Of a stretch of 64,000 bases of DNA, positions 16,043-25,293 are shown piece after piece (positions within the stretch are counted from its first letter, which is position 1; every line of letters begins with the position of its first letter). A program made the position numbers and the translations under genes. Source of the stretch: Nitratidesulfovibrio termitidis HI1. GTDB lineage: Bacteria; Desulfobacterota; Desulfovibrionia; Desulfovibrionales; Desulfovibrionaceae. The notes under the pieces were generated by a model that made no database searches, was not told the DNA's origin, and saw only the letters and a list, made by a program, of their open reading frames with translations. The DNA lies in the NCBI RefSeq assembly GCF_000504305.1, contig NZ_KI632512.1:776388-840387 (forward strand), in the 5' to 3' direction.

Positions 16043-17409
16043 GGCTGCATCCGCACGCGGTCGCCATCGGCCAGATCGGCGGGCGGGTCCGCCACCACCC
16101 GGTCGCCAAGGGACAGCCCGGAACCAGCCCCGGCCCCGAAGCCAGCACCGGGTCCGGAATCAGCACCGGGTCCGGAACCAGCACCGGGTCCGGAACCAGC
16201 ACCGGCCAGCAGTTCCACCGCATCGCCAAGGGCCATGCCGGTGCGCACCGGGGTGCGTACCGCCCTGCCATCGCGCACCACGAACACCACGCGGGCGTCG
16301 CCTTCGCCGCGCACGGCGGTGGCGGGCACTGCCGGGCGGGGGCGGCGCTCTTCGTCGGAGGGCAGACGGTCCAGAAAGGCCACGCGGGCGCTCATTTCCG
16401 GCAGCACGCGCGGGTCCAGCACGTCGAAGGCCACCTTGACCATGACCGAGGCCTTGCTGCGGTCGGCCGTGGGCACGATGATGTGCACCCGCCCCACGAA
16501 GCGTTCGTCCGGCAGGGCATCCAGCGCGATTTCGCAGGGGGCGCCGGGTTTCACCCGGCCCACGCTGGATTCGCTGACGTCCGTTTCCACCAGCAGCGAG
16601 CCCATGTCGGCGATGGTCACCACGCTGGCCTTGGCGTTGGCCGCCGCGCCCAGCGGGGTGATGATGTCGCCCACGTCCGCGTTCTTGGTCAGCACCACCG
16701 CGTCGAACGGCGCGCGGATGTAGGCGTATTCCAGTTGCGTCTCGGCCTCGCGCCGGGCTGCGGAGGCGGCGGCCAGCCCGTCACGGGCGGCGCGGGCGGC
16801 GGCATCGGCCGTGAGGGCGCGGGTTTCGGCGGTGTCCAGGTCCGACCGGGAAATCACGTTTTCCGCCATCAGCTTGCGCATGCGGGCGTGGTTGCGCCTG
16901 GCGTCCGTCAGTTCGGCGGCGGCCCGGTCTATGTCGGCCCGCGCGCCGCGCTCGTTGGCCTGTGCGCGCTCCAGCGCGGCGCGGGCGTCATCGCTTTCCA
17001 GCCGGGCCAGCACCTGCCCTGCGGTCACCCGGCTGCCTTCCTCCACCCCCAGCCATTCCAGGCGCGAGGTGATCTTGGACGCCACCGACGCCTTGCGCTG
17101 CGCGGTGACGTAGCCGCTGGACACCAGCGTGGTCATGGACTGGGTGGGGTACACCCTGGCCACCACGGCAAGGCGCACCTCGCGCTCCGCCGGAAACAGC
17201 AGCCGCGCGCCAACGGCCGCGCCAGCCAGCACAACGGCGGCAAGCAGCCACAGCCAGCGCCGACGGGGCGTGCGCCGGGGCGACTGCCAGCCGGTCTTGT
17301 CGATGGCCAGTTTGCCAAGGCCGGACTGTGCGGTTCCACCCGATGCGGCGCCGCCGGGCACTGGCGACGCGGCGGAAGAGGACAAAGGCGCGGTAGAGGG
17401 AGATGACAT
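16039..17409 (-). CDS. Periplasmic adaptor (HlyD/RND-type membrane fusion protein) of the ABC exporter
   Basis: First gene of the exporter operon, 456 residues. A cytoplasmic Arg-rich N-terminus leads to one membrane helix (WLWLLAAVVLAGAAVGARLLF, about 52-72), then a biotinyl-lipoyl half (VEEGSRVTAGQVLARLES), a coiled-coil hairpin (about 125-210), the second lipoyl half (YIRAPFDAVVLTKNADVGDII) and beta-barrel domains. The adaptor links the inner-membrane permeases to an outer-membrane channel; none is encoded here. Near the C-terminus GAGSGP/GADSGP repeats come from an 18-bp tandem repeat (16119-16208), which probably varies in number between strains. Confidence 0.9.
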   Translation of the reverse strand: MSSPSTAPLSSSAASPVPGGAASGGTAQSGLGKLAIDKTGWQSPRRTPRRRWLWLLAAVVLAGAAVGARLLFPAEREVRLAVVARVYPTQSMTTLVSSGYVTAQRKASVASKITSRLEWLGVEEGSRVTAGQVLARLESDDARAALERAQANERGARADIDRAAAELTDARRNHARMRKLMAENVISRSDLDTAETRALTADAAARAARDGLAAASAARREAETQLEYAYIRAPFDAVVLTKNADVGDIITPLGAAANAKASVVTIADMGSLLVETDVSESSVGRVKPGAPCEIALDALPDERFVGRVHIIVPTADRSKASVMVKVAFDVLDPRVLPEMSARVAFLDRLPSDEERRPRPAVPATAVRGEGDARVVFVVRDGRAVRTPVRTGMALGDAVELLAGAGSGPGAGSGPGADSGPGAGFGAGAGSGLSLGDRVVADPPADLADGDRVRMQP

Positions 17410-17856
17410 GTGAACTCGCAGGCGTCACGGTTCATGAATGAAGGGGCACCCCCGGCGCAACGGCCATCCGGCGTGCTGCAGCGGGCATCGGCACCATACC
17501 AGAACGTGCCCCGCGCGCAAACGCATAGTCTGCGTCGCGTGGGTGTGCGTTTCACCGCTTGCCGTTTTCGCCCTTCCCCGCCGCATGTGACATTCATCCG
17601 TTACTGTTCCGCAGGATTTGCTACGCATTGTTGCATGGCACGCCGCAAAAAATACGGCACCACTACACGGCAAAGTTGCAGATGAAAATTTCTATGATAC
17701 TTGACCGGAAAATCGAAAAGGGATAGCAGACAGGACACTCCGGTTCAGCATGCCTGCGGCATGCCGAATCGTACGGCGTTGCCCTACCCCTCAAATACGG
17801 GCACTGGACCATGCGCCGACCGGACGACACGACCAACGAAGAGCACAGGTTTGCAC
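17410..17856. other. Divergent intergenic region
   Basis: Lies between the leftward exporter operon and the rightward zinc-ribbon gene and must hold both promoters. On the plus strand TTGACC (17701-17706) with TAGCAG 17 bp on is a weak candidate. AT content rises at 17640-17700. The open frame upstream of 17857 has no conserved content. Confidence 0.3.
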
Positions 17857-18090
17857 ATGCCCAGCTTTGAAGCAGACAATCTCACGCTGCACAAGATAAA
17901 CGTCGCTCCCATGTTTCGCTGCACACGCTGCCACTTCGGCCCGCCGGACACCTCGTGGGCCGGGCAGAAGAACGGCGAGCACCGCCGGGTGCTCATCTGC
18001 CGCGCGTGCGGCGCCCGTGCCGTGGCCACCTTCCGCGTGGCGGCGGACAATTCGCGTTGGGAAATCCTGTCCGTGGAGGACATGGACTAG
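17857..18090 (+). CDS. Small zinc-ribbon-like hypothetical protein
   Basis: 77 residues from ATG 17857 (MPSFEADNLTLHKI); the upstream in-frame extension is Pro/Arg/Thr-rich and unlikely to be coding. Two CxxC pairs (RCTRC near residue 22 and CRAC near 49), separated by about 26 residues, are spaced like a zinc ribbon. I do not recognise a named family. It is monocistronic, divergent from the exporter operon and convergent with the histidine phosphatase operon. A nucleic-acid or protein-contact role would be usual for such a ribbon but is a guess. Confidence 0.6.
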   Translation: MPSFEADNLTLHKINVAPMFRCTRCHFGPPDTSWAGQKNGEHRRVLICRACGARAVATFRVAADNSRWEILSVEDMD

Positions 18091-18243
18091 CGGGACGGCG
18101 GCCCCGGCGGACATGCCATGGACGCCCGGCGTTTCGCCATCCACCCTGCCTGTCGCACCATCCCGCAGGGCTCGCAAAGTCCGCAGACGGGTGAGGATGG
18201 CGCGGCGTGCACCATGCCGCGCCAATAGTGTGGTGCGGGCTGT

Positions 18244-19143
18244 CTACGGTTGCCAGTCCGGCGACACGACGCTCCATGCCGCTGAAGCCCCGGAACCCGC
18301 TGACGTCGGCGCCGTGGCCGCAGCCGTACCGCCCCCTTCGGGGGCGTGGCGGCGCAGACGCACGCAATGCAGATGGCGCACCGGCAGGGTGAGCAGTTCT
18401 TCGCGGCCCATGTGGCCCAGCGCGCACAGCACGGAACGGATCAGCCCGGCGTGGCTCACGGCCACGATGACCGGGACATGGCCATGGCTGGCGCCACAGT
18501 CCGGAAGGCATTGCTGCCCGGCGGTGGCGTTTTGCCCCTCGGCACCTGCCGTCCCCACGCCCCTGCCCCCATTCCCTGGCCAGCCCCCCGTTCCGGAGCA
18601 GTCCCACCACATGGCGGCCAATGCCCGCAACCCGCGTGCGGCCACGTCCGCGCAGCATTCCCCCCCCGGCGGACGAAAGGTCCAGGGTTCGCGCCCGCGG
18701 CGCGCGTAGGCGTCGGGCCGGGCTTCCCGCACCTGCATCTGCACCTGTCCTTCCCATTCCCCCAGGTCCATCTCCGCCAGATCGTCCAGAATGGTGAGCG
18801 GGATGGCGGCCAGGGACCGCATGCATGACGTGTCCGGAGCATCCGGCGTGTCCGGAACCTCACCCTGCCCCAGCATGAGCCGGGCCGTTTCTCGCGCCCG
18901 TTGCAGCGGCGAGGCGTAGGCCCCCACCACGTGCAATCCTGCCAGACGCGGCCGCCACGCTGCCGCCCGCGCGCGGCCTTCCGTGGACAAGGGCACTTCG
19001 GTGCGGCCAATGTACCGGCGCGGCCCGTCGCCCATGTCCGTGGCCGCATGGCGGAACAGCAGAATGTCCGGCCCGATGCCCGGCAGGATGTTCGGCAGGG
19101 CGGCGGGTGGGGCGCCTGGCACGGGTACTGCCGGAACGGTCAT
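18244..19143 (-). CDS. Histidine phosphatase (phosphoglycerate mutase-like), last gene of the aldehyde oxidoreductase operon
   Basis: The start at 19143 overlaps the previous stop (ATGA); 14 upstream codons are not needed. The catalytic motif is LLFRHAATD, a variant of the usual RHGET with the nucleophilic His kept; the second His is in VIVAVSHAGLIRSVL and the acid in LAEMDLGEWEGQ. This matches the CobC/phosphoglycerate mutase-like branch acting on small phosphoesters. A Gly-rich insert lies near 195-225. Position in a cofactor-maturation operon suggests it removes phosphate from a cofactor intermediate or by-product; that is inference. Confidence 0.85.
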   Translation of the reverse strand: MTVPAVPVPGAPPAALPNILPGIGPDILLFRHAATDMGDGPRRYIGRTEVPLSTEGRARAAAWRPRLAGLHVVGAYASPLQRARETARLMLGQGEVPDTPDAPDTSCMRSLAAIPLTILDDLAEMDLGEWEGQVQMQVREARPDAYARRGREPWTFRPPGGECCADVAARGLRALAAMWWDCSGTGGWPGNGGRGVGTAGAEGQNATAGQQCLPDCGASHGHVPVIVAVSHAGLIRSVLCALGHMGREELLTLPVRHLHCVRLRRHAPEGGGTAAATAPTSAGSGASAAWSVVSPDWQP

Positions 19144-20714
19144 GGGTGGTTCCCGTCGTCTGCGGATTCCCGCACGGGACCACACTCAGGACCGTGCTCA
19201 GGACCGTGCCCCGTGGACGCGGGCGACCTGTCCGGCGCGGTGGCGGAGCAGGAAATGGCCAGTCCCGCCCGGGCGGTTTCTCCGGCCTGACTGACACCGC
19301 CAGTATCCGGTTCCCACGCAGGCATGCCCACGGACAGGGGATGCAGGATGTCCGCCAGCGGTCGTCCGGCCTCGCGCTCGATGCGCGCGCGCAGGGCCAG
19401 CGCCCGGCGCATCCGCCCTTCAATGGCGGCAGCCGCTTCCGGGTCGTGCCGCCATTGGGCCAATTTCTCGCCAAAGCGGCTCTTCACGTCCACCACGGTA
19501 TGGCAGCGCACCAGTTTGTCCGCGAAATAAACCACTTCCCGCTCGCTCAGGGGCTGGTCGTCGGCAAGGGTGGTATCCCTGTGCGCGCTGACGATGCCCG
19601 CCACACCGGAAAAACCCAGTTCGCGCAGCAGCGCGCCCCCGGCGGCCTCGTGGCGGGGCTGGCCCTTGGCGATGTCGTGCAGCAGGGCGGCGGCCTCCGT
19701 CAGTGCACTGTCGAGTTCGCTGTCCAGTTCGCTGTCCAGTTCGCCGTCCAGCCGTGCACCCGTGCCGGATGGTCCACCCGGCACGCGGTCCTGCCCGGCC
19801 ATGGTGCGCGCAGCATTCAACCCATCGGCCAGGCGCACGGCCACGGCGGCCACCCCCTCGGCATGGGTGATGCCGCCGGGCGGAACGGCCCGCACCGCCA
19901 GCAGCGTGCGCGCCTCCTGCGGGGTGGGCACGTCGCGGGTGGGCCAGTCGGCGCAGGCCGCGTGGTAATCGTCCGGGGTGTCCATATCGCGCAGGATGAA
20001 CCTGTCGGGCACGCAGACCTCTTGCAGGGCGTGCGCCCCCAGCCGGTGCAGCGCGCCGCGCAGGCCGCCACCGCCGCCATCGGCCAGAATGATCGGCAAT
20101 ACCGATGCATGCAGCAGCGGCGGATGCCCCCACTGTCCGTCGAACACCGGCATCAACACCCGGTCCGGGTGTGCGGCGGCGTGTTCCAGCAGCAGGCGCA
20201 CGGTCAGGGGACGCACCAGCGCGGCGTCCACCGGCAGCAGCAAGACGCCTGCCCCACCCCTTCCAGCAGCCCCGCCAAACTCAGCAGTCTCGTCGCCGCG
20301 CCCAACCACGGCTCCCAGCCCCGCGCGCACCGAGGAAAACATGCCTCCCTCGCGCCATGCCGGGTTGTGCACCGTGGCCGCGCCCAGCCGCGTGGCCTCC
20401 GCCGCCACCTCGTCCGCCCGATGTCCGGTGACCACCAGCACGTCGGACACGCCCGCCTGCCGGAACGTCTCCACGCAACGAGCCAGCACCGAAGCGCCGT
20501 GCAGGTCGAGCAGCGGCTTGAAGCCGGGAGCCATCCGCGACGATGCGCCCGCTGCCAGCACCACGCCGACAACGGGGAATGGAGAAAGCGAGGGTACGGT
20601 CACGCCGGAAGCAGCGGCCTGAACAGCCTCCCCCCTCCTCGACTGTTCGCCACTTTCGATTACATAGTCAGCATCTATCGAAACCGCCGAATCATTCACC
20701 GCTTCAGATGGCAT
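19140..20714 (-). CDS. MocA/MobA-like nucleotidyltransferase fused to an HD domain
   Basis: The ATG at 20714 has GGAG seven bases upstream and is preferred over TTG at 20735. The N-terminal half is a nucleotidyltransferase: VVGVVLAAGASSRM with the distal Lys (FKPLLDL), the acidic metal site LLLPVDAALVRP, and RDMDTPDDY. This resembles MocA, which makes the molybdopterin-cytosine dinucleotide cofactor used by Mop-type hydroxylases. The C-terminal half is an HD hydrolase (ITHAEGV...AALLHDIAKG). The two are joined by a linker with ELDS repeats (12-bp tandem, about 19707-19752). I recall this fusion as an NCBI family named after DVU_1551. Probable cofactor cytidylylation; HD substrate unknown. Confidence 0.85.
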   Translation of the reverse strand: MPSEAVNDSAVSIDADYVIESGEQSRRGEAVQAAASGVTVPSLSPFPVVGVVLAAGASSRMAPGFKPLLDLHGASVLARCVETFRQAGVSDVLVVTGHRADEVAAEATRLGAATVHNPAWREGGMFSSVRAGLGAVVGRGDETAEFGGAAGRGGAGVLLLPVDAALVRPLTVRLLLEHAAAHPDRVLMPVFDGQWGHPPLLHASVLPIILADGGGGGLRGALHRLGAHALQEVCVPDRFILRDMDTPDDYHAACADWPTRDVPTPQEARTLLAVRAVPPGGITHAEGVAAVAVRLADGLNAARTMAGQDRVPGGPSGTGARLDGELDSELDSELDSALTEAAALLHDIAKGQPRHEAAGGALLRELGFSGVAGIVSAHRDTTLADDQPLSEREVVYFADKLVRCHTVVDVKSRFGEKLAQWRHDPEAAAAIEGRMRRALALRARIEREAGRPLADILHPLSVGMPAWEPDTGGVSQAGETARAGLAISCSATAPDRSPASTGHGPEHGPECGPVRESADDGNHP

Positions 20715-20775
20715 TCCTCGCTCCGTGTCCGTCAACGATCCGGCGCGCCTTACGGCGGCTCAAACCTGCATGGGA

Positions 20776-21864
20776 TCAGGCCTGCATGGGCGGAATAGCG
20801 TGGCGCACCCGGCTGGCAGCCCGTGCCTGCACCAGTTCCGCCACGATGCTCACGGCTATTTCCTCGGGCGTTTCCGCCCCGATGTCCAGCCCGATGGGCG
20901 AATGCACCCGCTCGATGGCCGCGCGCGGGGTTCCCGCTTCTTCCAGCCTGCGGTACACGGCATCGCGCTTGCGGCGGCTGCCGATCATGCCCACGTAACG
21001 GGCCGGGGTGCGCAACGCACTGGCCAGCACCTCGCCATCATTGCGGTGCCCGCGCGTGACGATGACCACGTAGCAGTCCTCGTGCATGCCGAGATCCGCC
21101 AGCCAGTCACCGCCGGGGGTGACGCAGCGCACCTCGTCCGCGCCGGGCAACCGATCGGCTTTGGCGAAATCGGGCCGGTCGTCCAGCACGGTGACCCGGA
21201 ACCCGGCCAGCGAGGCCATCAGGCCCACCTGCCGTCCCACGTGCCCGGCCCCGGCAATGACCACCCGCCCTGGCGAGGCCACCGGGTCGGCCAGCAGGGA
21301 CAGGCCCCCCGCCTCCACGCACAGCGGCCCGCTGGCCGTGGCCACGGCGTCGCGCAATCCGGCCAGCGCACCGGGGTCCAGCGCCAGGTCTCCGCTGGCG
21401 TCCGCCCCCTGCCCTTCGCCCACCAGCAGCAGGCGGCGGCAATCCGGCGCGGCATCGGGCCGCAGTACGTTGACCAGCACGCAGCGCCGCCCCTGCATGG
21501 TCAGGCGATCCGTTTCGTGCAGCAACGGCGCCAGTTGCGGACAGGACGCGGCGCGCAACGGTTCCACGTACAGCCGCACCCTGCCCCCGCAGATCATGTC
21601 CGACCCGGCGGCCTCGTCGGCGGACAGGTCGAAGGTGAGCAGGCGGGCCAGCCCGTCGCCCAGGGCCGTGCGGCAGGCATCCAGCACGCGGGCTTCCAGA
21701 ATGCCCCCGCCCACGGTGCCCTCGAAGGATTGGCCGTCGCCGCGCACGAACAGTCGCGCCCCGGCCATGCGCGGGGCGGACCCTTCCGCCGTGACGATGG
21801 TGGCCAGCACGGCAACGCCGTCGCGCTCCAGCGCATCGGCCAGTTGTCCAAAGAATTGCGTCAT
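20776..21864 (-). CDS. XdhC-family molybdenum hydroxylase maturation factor
   Basis: 362 residues from ATG 21864, which overlaps the ligase stop (ATGA). The N-terminal XdhC/CoxI domain shows VLATIVTAEGSAPRMAGARL and GTVGGGILEARV. The C-terminal Rossmann domain has VVIAGAGHVGRQVGLMASLAGF and VLDDRPDFA. XdhC proteins bind the molybdenum cofactor, promote its sulfuration and insert it into apo-hydroxylases. This agrees with the aldehyde oxidoreductase gene in the same operon, so the client is very probably that enzyme. Confidence 0.9.
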   Translation of the reverse strand: MTQFFGQLADALERDGVAVLATIVTAEGSAPRMAGARLFVRGDGQSFEGTVGGGILEARVLDACRTALGDGLARLLTFDLSADEAAGSDMICGGRVRLYVEPLRAASCPQLAPLLHETDRLTMQGRRCVLVNVLRPDAAPDCRRLLLVGEGQGADASGDLALDPGALAGLRDAVATASGPLCVEAGGLSLLADPVASPGRVVIAGAGHVGRQVGLMASLAGFRVTVLDDRPDFAKADRLPGADEVRCVTPGGDWLADLGMHEDCYVVIVTRGHRNDGEVLASALRTPARYVGMIGSRRKRDAVYRRLEEAGTPRAAIERVHSPIGLDIGAETPEEIAVSIVAELVQARAASRVRHAIPPMQA

Positions 21865-23108
21865 GGTCGTGCCCCCTTGGCAAGGGTAATGATATCCCAG
21901 TGGTTTCCGTAACGGCGAATGCGCCCCTGAACCGCCCCCAGTCGCCGCAGCGGGCTGCCGCAACGGCATGGCGGCGGCAGCATGGCCGCCGCATCACCCG
22001 TGCGGTAGCGCAGCAGCACCATGGCCTCTGCGGCAAGGGTGGTCACCACCACCTCGCCGGTCTGCCCGTCCGGCAGGGGAACTCCGGTAACCGGATCGAC
22101 GATCTCCACGAAAATGTCCGCCTCGCGCAGGTGAAAGCCGTGATGGGCGGCGCATTCCACGCCACCGCCGTATCCGGTTTCGGTCATGCCCCAGTGGTCG
22201 AATACCTCGCAGCCCAAAGCCGCACGCACCCTGTCCGCCGTTTCCGGCGGGGTGGCCTCCGCGCTCAGCAGGCAGGTGCGCGGGCGTGGTGCCAGTCCGG
22301 GGTCTGCCAGCACGGCGTCGGCAAGGGCACGGGCCTGGGTGGGCGTGGCCACGAACACCTGCGCCCCGGTTTGCGCCAGTCGAGCGGCATGTTCCGCCCC
22401 GCTGGCCGCCGGGGGCAGCAGCACCGGCTGCATACCCGCGCGGTGCAGGCCACGGTCCAGCAGATCGCCCACGCTGTCGGGCCGCTGGCCGGGCATGAAG
22501 ATGGCCACCACGTCACCGGGGCGGCACAGGGTGGTCATGCCCACCGCAAAGAAGTCCACGGTGCGTTCGATGTCCGCATCGCTGAAGCGCAGTCGCTTGG
22601 GTGCCCCCGTGCTGCCCGATGTCGGCAGAGTGACGATGCGGGCCACGGCGTCGTCGGCCACGCGCAGCAGGGCATCGCCCCCCTCGCGCAGGTCGTCGGG
22701 CGTGGTGAAGGGCAGCGCGGGCAGGTCATCCAGCGAAAGGGGGCGGGAATGAGGCCGGGAATGAGAAATACCCAGCCCCGCCAGCCGGGTGCGGTAGAAC
22801 GGCGCATCCAGGGCGCGGTGTACCGCCTCGCGCAGCAGGTCGCCCTGCCGGGCGCGCACCATGGCCGGTGAAAGCGCAGCAAGGGGGATGGACAGCCGCG
22901 CGGCCAGCCACGGGTCCAGCGGCGACCGGGGCGTCTCCTGCCCGGTGGGTGCGAGGCGTGAAGCGCCTACGTGCTCCCCGTGCTCCCCATGTTCCCCATG
23001 CTCCCCATGTTCACCATGTTCACCATGTTTCGTGGACACGGCACACGTGGGGCACGGCGCGGGCACGCCATCGTCCGGCAATGCAGGGGCCGCGAATTGC
23101 CGGTTCAT
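21861..23108 (-). CDS. AMP-forming ligase-like adenylating protein lacking the C-terminal lid
   Basis: 415 residues from ATG 23108, overlapping the radical SAM gene stop. Core motifs of the PaaK/acyl-CoA ligase family are present: phosphate loop TSGSTGAPKRL, a WGMTETGYGG motif and YRTGD. The chain stops soon after the hinge (LGAVQGRIRRYG), so the mobile C-terminal domain that normally carries the catalytic Lys and completes CoA transfer is absent. The N-terminus has a cysteine pair (PCPTC) and a run of HGE units from a 9-bp tandem repeat (22971-23032). It may activate a carboxylate or sulfur carrier by adenylation only. I recall this as the DVU_1553-like family; no function is known to me. 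Confidence 0.8.
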   Translation of the reverse strand: MNRQFAAPALPDDGVPAPCPTCAVSTKHGEHGEHGEHGEHGEHGEHVGASRLAPTGQETPRSPLDPWLAARLSIPLAALSPAMVRARQGDLLREAVHRALDAPFYRTRLAGLGISHSRPHSRPLSLDDLPALPFTTPDDLREGGDALLRVADDAVARIVTLPTSGSTGAPKRLRFSDADIERTVDFFAVGMTTLCRPGDVVAIFMPGQRPDSVGDLLDRGLHRAGMQPVLLPPAASGAEHAARLAQTGAQVFVATPTQARALADAVLADPGLAPRPRTCLLSAEATPPETADRVRAALGCEVFDHWGMTETGYGGGVECAAHHGFHLREADIFVEIVDPVTGVPLPDGQTGEVVVTTLAAEAMVLLRYRTGDAAAMLPPPCRCGSPLRRLGAVQGRIRRYGNHWDIITLAKGARP

Positions 23109-24808
23109 GCGCCCTCTCCTTCGGCTGAACCGACCGGCCCGCCGCCCGCCGCGCCAGCACCTTCCGGACCTTCGCCACCTCCCGCGCATCCCACGCCGGA
23201 CGGCGCACCATTGCGATGCAACGGCGTGCCGTCCGCCGATGTCAGGTTCCACGCGCAGAACGGCACCATGCGCCCGTCTGGCGCGGCCACATGGATGCAG
23301 CAGCCGCGCAGCCGTTCGGTGTCCAGGGTCCAGGCATCCTGAAAGGCCATGCCGGACACGGTGAAGCGTCGCCCGGCCCGCGCCAGAAAGCGCTCGAAAT
23401 CGTCACGCGGCGGCGTGGCGGATGTGTTCCCACTCGTGGCGCCCGCGCCAGCAGGCGGACCGGGCGCCTTCCACTGGCGGCGCACGAAGGCCCGCGCCCG
23501 CTCCGCTCCCAGTGCGGCGGGGATGGGAGCCGGGGAGATGCCCCCCGTTCTCGTGCCATTCCCGCCAGTCCCGCAGCAGGCCCCGCCCGCCGGTTCCAGC
23601 CTGCCGTCCTCGTGGGCCATGAACGTGCCGCTGAAGGAGCACTGGGCATGCTCGCACCCCGGCGGATGCAGGTGGGACAAGGGAATCAGTCCGCCGGTCT
23701 GGTCGCGCACCGCGCGCATGACCTCGGGCAGGGTGATGCGGGCTGCCTCGCGCGCGCTGTCCCCTGCACCACCGGGTGCGCCACCAAACGCAACGCCATC
23801 AGCACCGCCGGGCGCGCCGAAACCCTCGTACCGGCCAAAGAAGCTCACCGGCTGGAAATGCGCCCCGCGCACCACGGGCACCCGCGCAAGGCCAAAGCGC
23901 ACGATATCGCCCAGACAATGGTCGTTAACCCCGCGCGCCACGGTGCATACCAGCACCACGCCCAGCCCCGCCGCCGCGCAGGCGTCCACCGCGCGCACCT
24001 TGTCCGCGTGCAGGGGCAGGCCGCGCAGCCGCGCGGTGGCCGCGTCGTCCGGGCCGTCGAATTGCAGGAACACGGAATCCAGCCCGGCGGCGGCAAGGCG
24101 CGCGGCATAGCCCGCCTCGCGCGCCAGACGCAGGCCGTTGGTGTTCAGTTGCACGAAGGGATAGCCCAGGCCGCGCACGGCGGTGACTAGTTGCGGCAGG
24201 TCGTCGCGCAGGGTGGGTTCCCCGCCGGAAAGCTGGATGTTGGCATCGCCCGCTCGCGGGCGCAGCACGGCCAGCCGGGCAACCAGTTCACCGAGTGTGG
24301 AATCGTCCTCGCGGCGGGATTCCCGGGCATCACCCTTGTTCCACCCACTCTCCGCGTCCTCACCCTGCCTGCCCGATTGCCCCCCCACTCCTGCTGACGC
24401 GAAACACACCGGGCAGCGCAGGTTGCAGCGCTGCGTCACCTCGATCAGCAGGGTGCAGGTGTGCTGGCCATGGTCCGGGCACAGCCCGCAATCATTGGGA
24501 CAACCGAGTTCGCGCTCCGTGCCGGGACCGCGCCGGGCCGTGGGAATCTTGGGGCGCACCCAACCGGTGAAGGCAGGCTCGCCCCGCCACACCGGTGCGG
24601 AAAATTCGCCGTGCTCCGGGCAACGTTTGACCAGCAGCACCGTATCGCCCACGGCCACCCGCTCCGCCGGGGCCGGACCAAGGCACACCGGGCACACGCT
24701 GGCGGTGCGGGCCAGCACCCGGCCTTGCGCCGTTGTCATCGCTTCGCCCCCGGCCTGCCCCGCTACGGAGCAGCCGCAATTCACAAGGGAGTTGCCACGC
24801 CGGGCCAT
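23105..24808 (-). CDS. Radical SAM protein of the aldehyde oxidoreductase operon
   Basis: The start is set at ATG 24808, five bases after the preceding stop; ATG 24739 is an alternative. The longer form adds a CGCS motif near residue 11. Features in order: a zinc-ribbon-like N-terminus (CPVCLGPAP...KRCPEHG), CPNDCGLCPDHGQHTC, the radical SAM motif CNLRCPVC (about 127-134), a GGEPTLR motif and a Cys-containing C-terminal part (RLRGCCIHVA). It matches a family I remember from NCBI as TrsS, which in other species can be a selenoprotein. It probably makes or modifies a cofactor or peptide radical-chemically; substrate unknown. Confidence 0.82.
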   Translation of the reverse strand: MARRGNSLVNCGCSVAGQAGGEAMTTAQGRVLARTASVCPVCLGPAPAERVAVGDTVLLVKRCPEHGEFSAPVWRGEPAFTGWVRPKIPTARRGPGTERELGCPNDCGLCPDHGQHTCTLLIEVTQRCNLRCPVCFASAGVGGQSGRQGEDAESGWNKGDARESRREDDSTLGELVARLAVLRPRAGDANIQLSGGEPTLRDDLPQLVTAVRGLGYPFVQLNTNGLRLAREAGYAARLAAAGLDSVFLQFDGPDDAATARLRGLPLHADKVRAVDACAAAGLGVVLVCTVARGVNDHCLGDIVRFGLARVPVVRGAHFQPVSFFGRYEGFGAPGGADGVAFGGAPGGAGDSAREAARITLPEVMRAVRDQTGGLIPLSHLHPPGCEHAQCSFSGTFMAHEDGRLEPAGGACCGTGGNGTRTGGISPAPIPAALGAERARAFVRRQWKAPGPPAGAGATSGNTSATPPRDDFERFLARAGRRFTVSGMAFQDAWTLDTERLRGCCIHVAAPDGRMVPFCAWNLTSADGTPLHRNGAPSGVGCAGGGEGPEGAGAAGGGPVGSAEGEGA

Positions 24809-24813
24809 GCCGC

Positions 24814-25293
24814 CTAGCCCTCGCGCGGCAGCGTGGGGTCCACGCCGTAAGCCGCCAGCACTTCGAACATCTTGCCGTGCGCTTCCAGCAGCAAGCCGTG
24901 GCATTTGCCGAAATCGGGCCGACCGCCACCGCTGTCGCCCAAGATGGCCCCGCACGATATGCCCCCGCTGGCGGCGGTGCGTTCGCGGAACCATTCGGCG
25001 AATTCCGTGGTCATGGCCTCCAGCGCATCGTGGGGCTCTTCCCCGTCGTGGCCCTTGGCCAGGCACAGGCCCATGGCCATGCACCCGCCCAGCAGGATGC
25101 CGCAGGCGCCTTCTGCCAGACCGAAGCCCCGGCACAGCCCGCCAGCAGCGCGCACCGCGTCCCGTCCGTCGCCCAACCCGTCACCGGACGCATCGCGCCC
25201 CTGCACGTCCAGCATCAGCTGGACCATGATCTGGGTACAGCAGTACCCGGCGGCCCCAAGGGCCAGTACCCGTCCGAACGCATCGTCGCTCAT
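24814..25293 (-). CDS. C-GCAxxG-C-C family protein
   Basis: 159 residues with the cysteine pattern of the C_GCAxxG_C_C family: YCCTQIM near residue 18, GGLCRGFGLAEGACGILLGGCMAMG (about 52-76) and a late ISCGAI and GKCHG. These small proteins probably bind a metal or cluster and often travel with redox enzymes or radical SAM genes. The start overlaps the methyltransferase stop (ATGA) and the gene ends just before the radical SAM start, so it is tightly coupled to both. I recall the family name DVU_1555. Role unknown. Confidence 0.85.
   Translation of the reverse strand: MSDDAFGRVLALGAAGYCCTQIMVQLMLDVQGRDASGDGLGDGRDAVRAAGGLCRGFGLAEGACGILLGGCMAMGLCLAKGHDGEEPHDALEAMTTEFAEWFRERTAASGGISCGAILGDSGGGRPDFGKCHGLLLEAHGKMFEVLAAYGVDPTLPREG

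Noticed and set aside
22971-23032. Possible CRISPR array
   Set aside because: The units are 9 bp, contiguous without spacers and in frame in a ligase gene.
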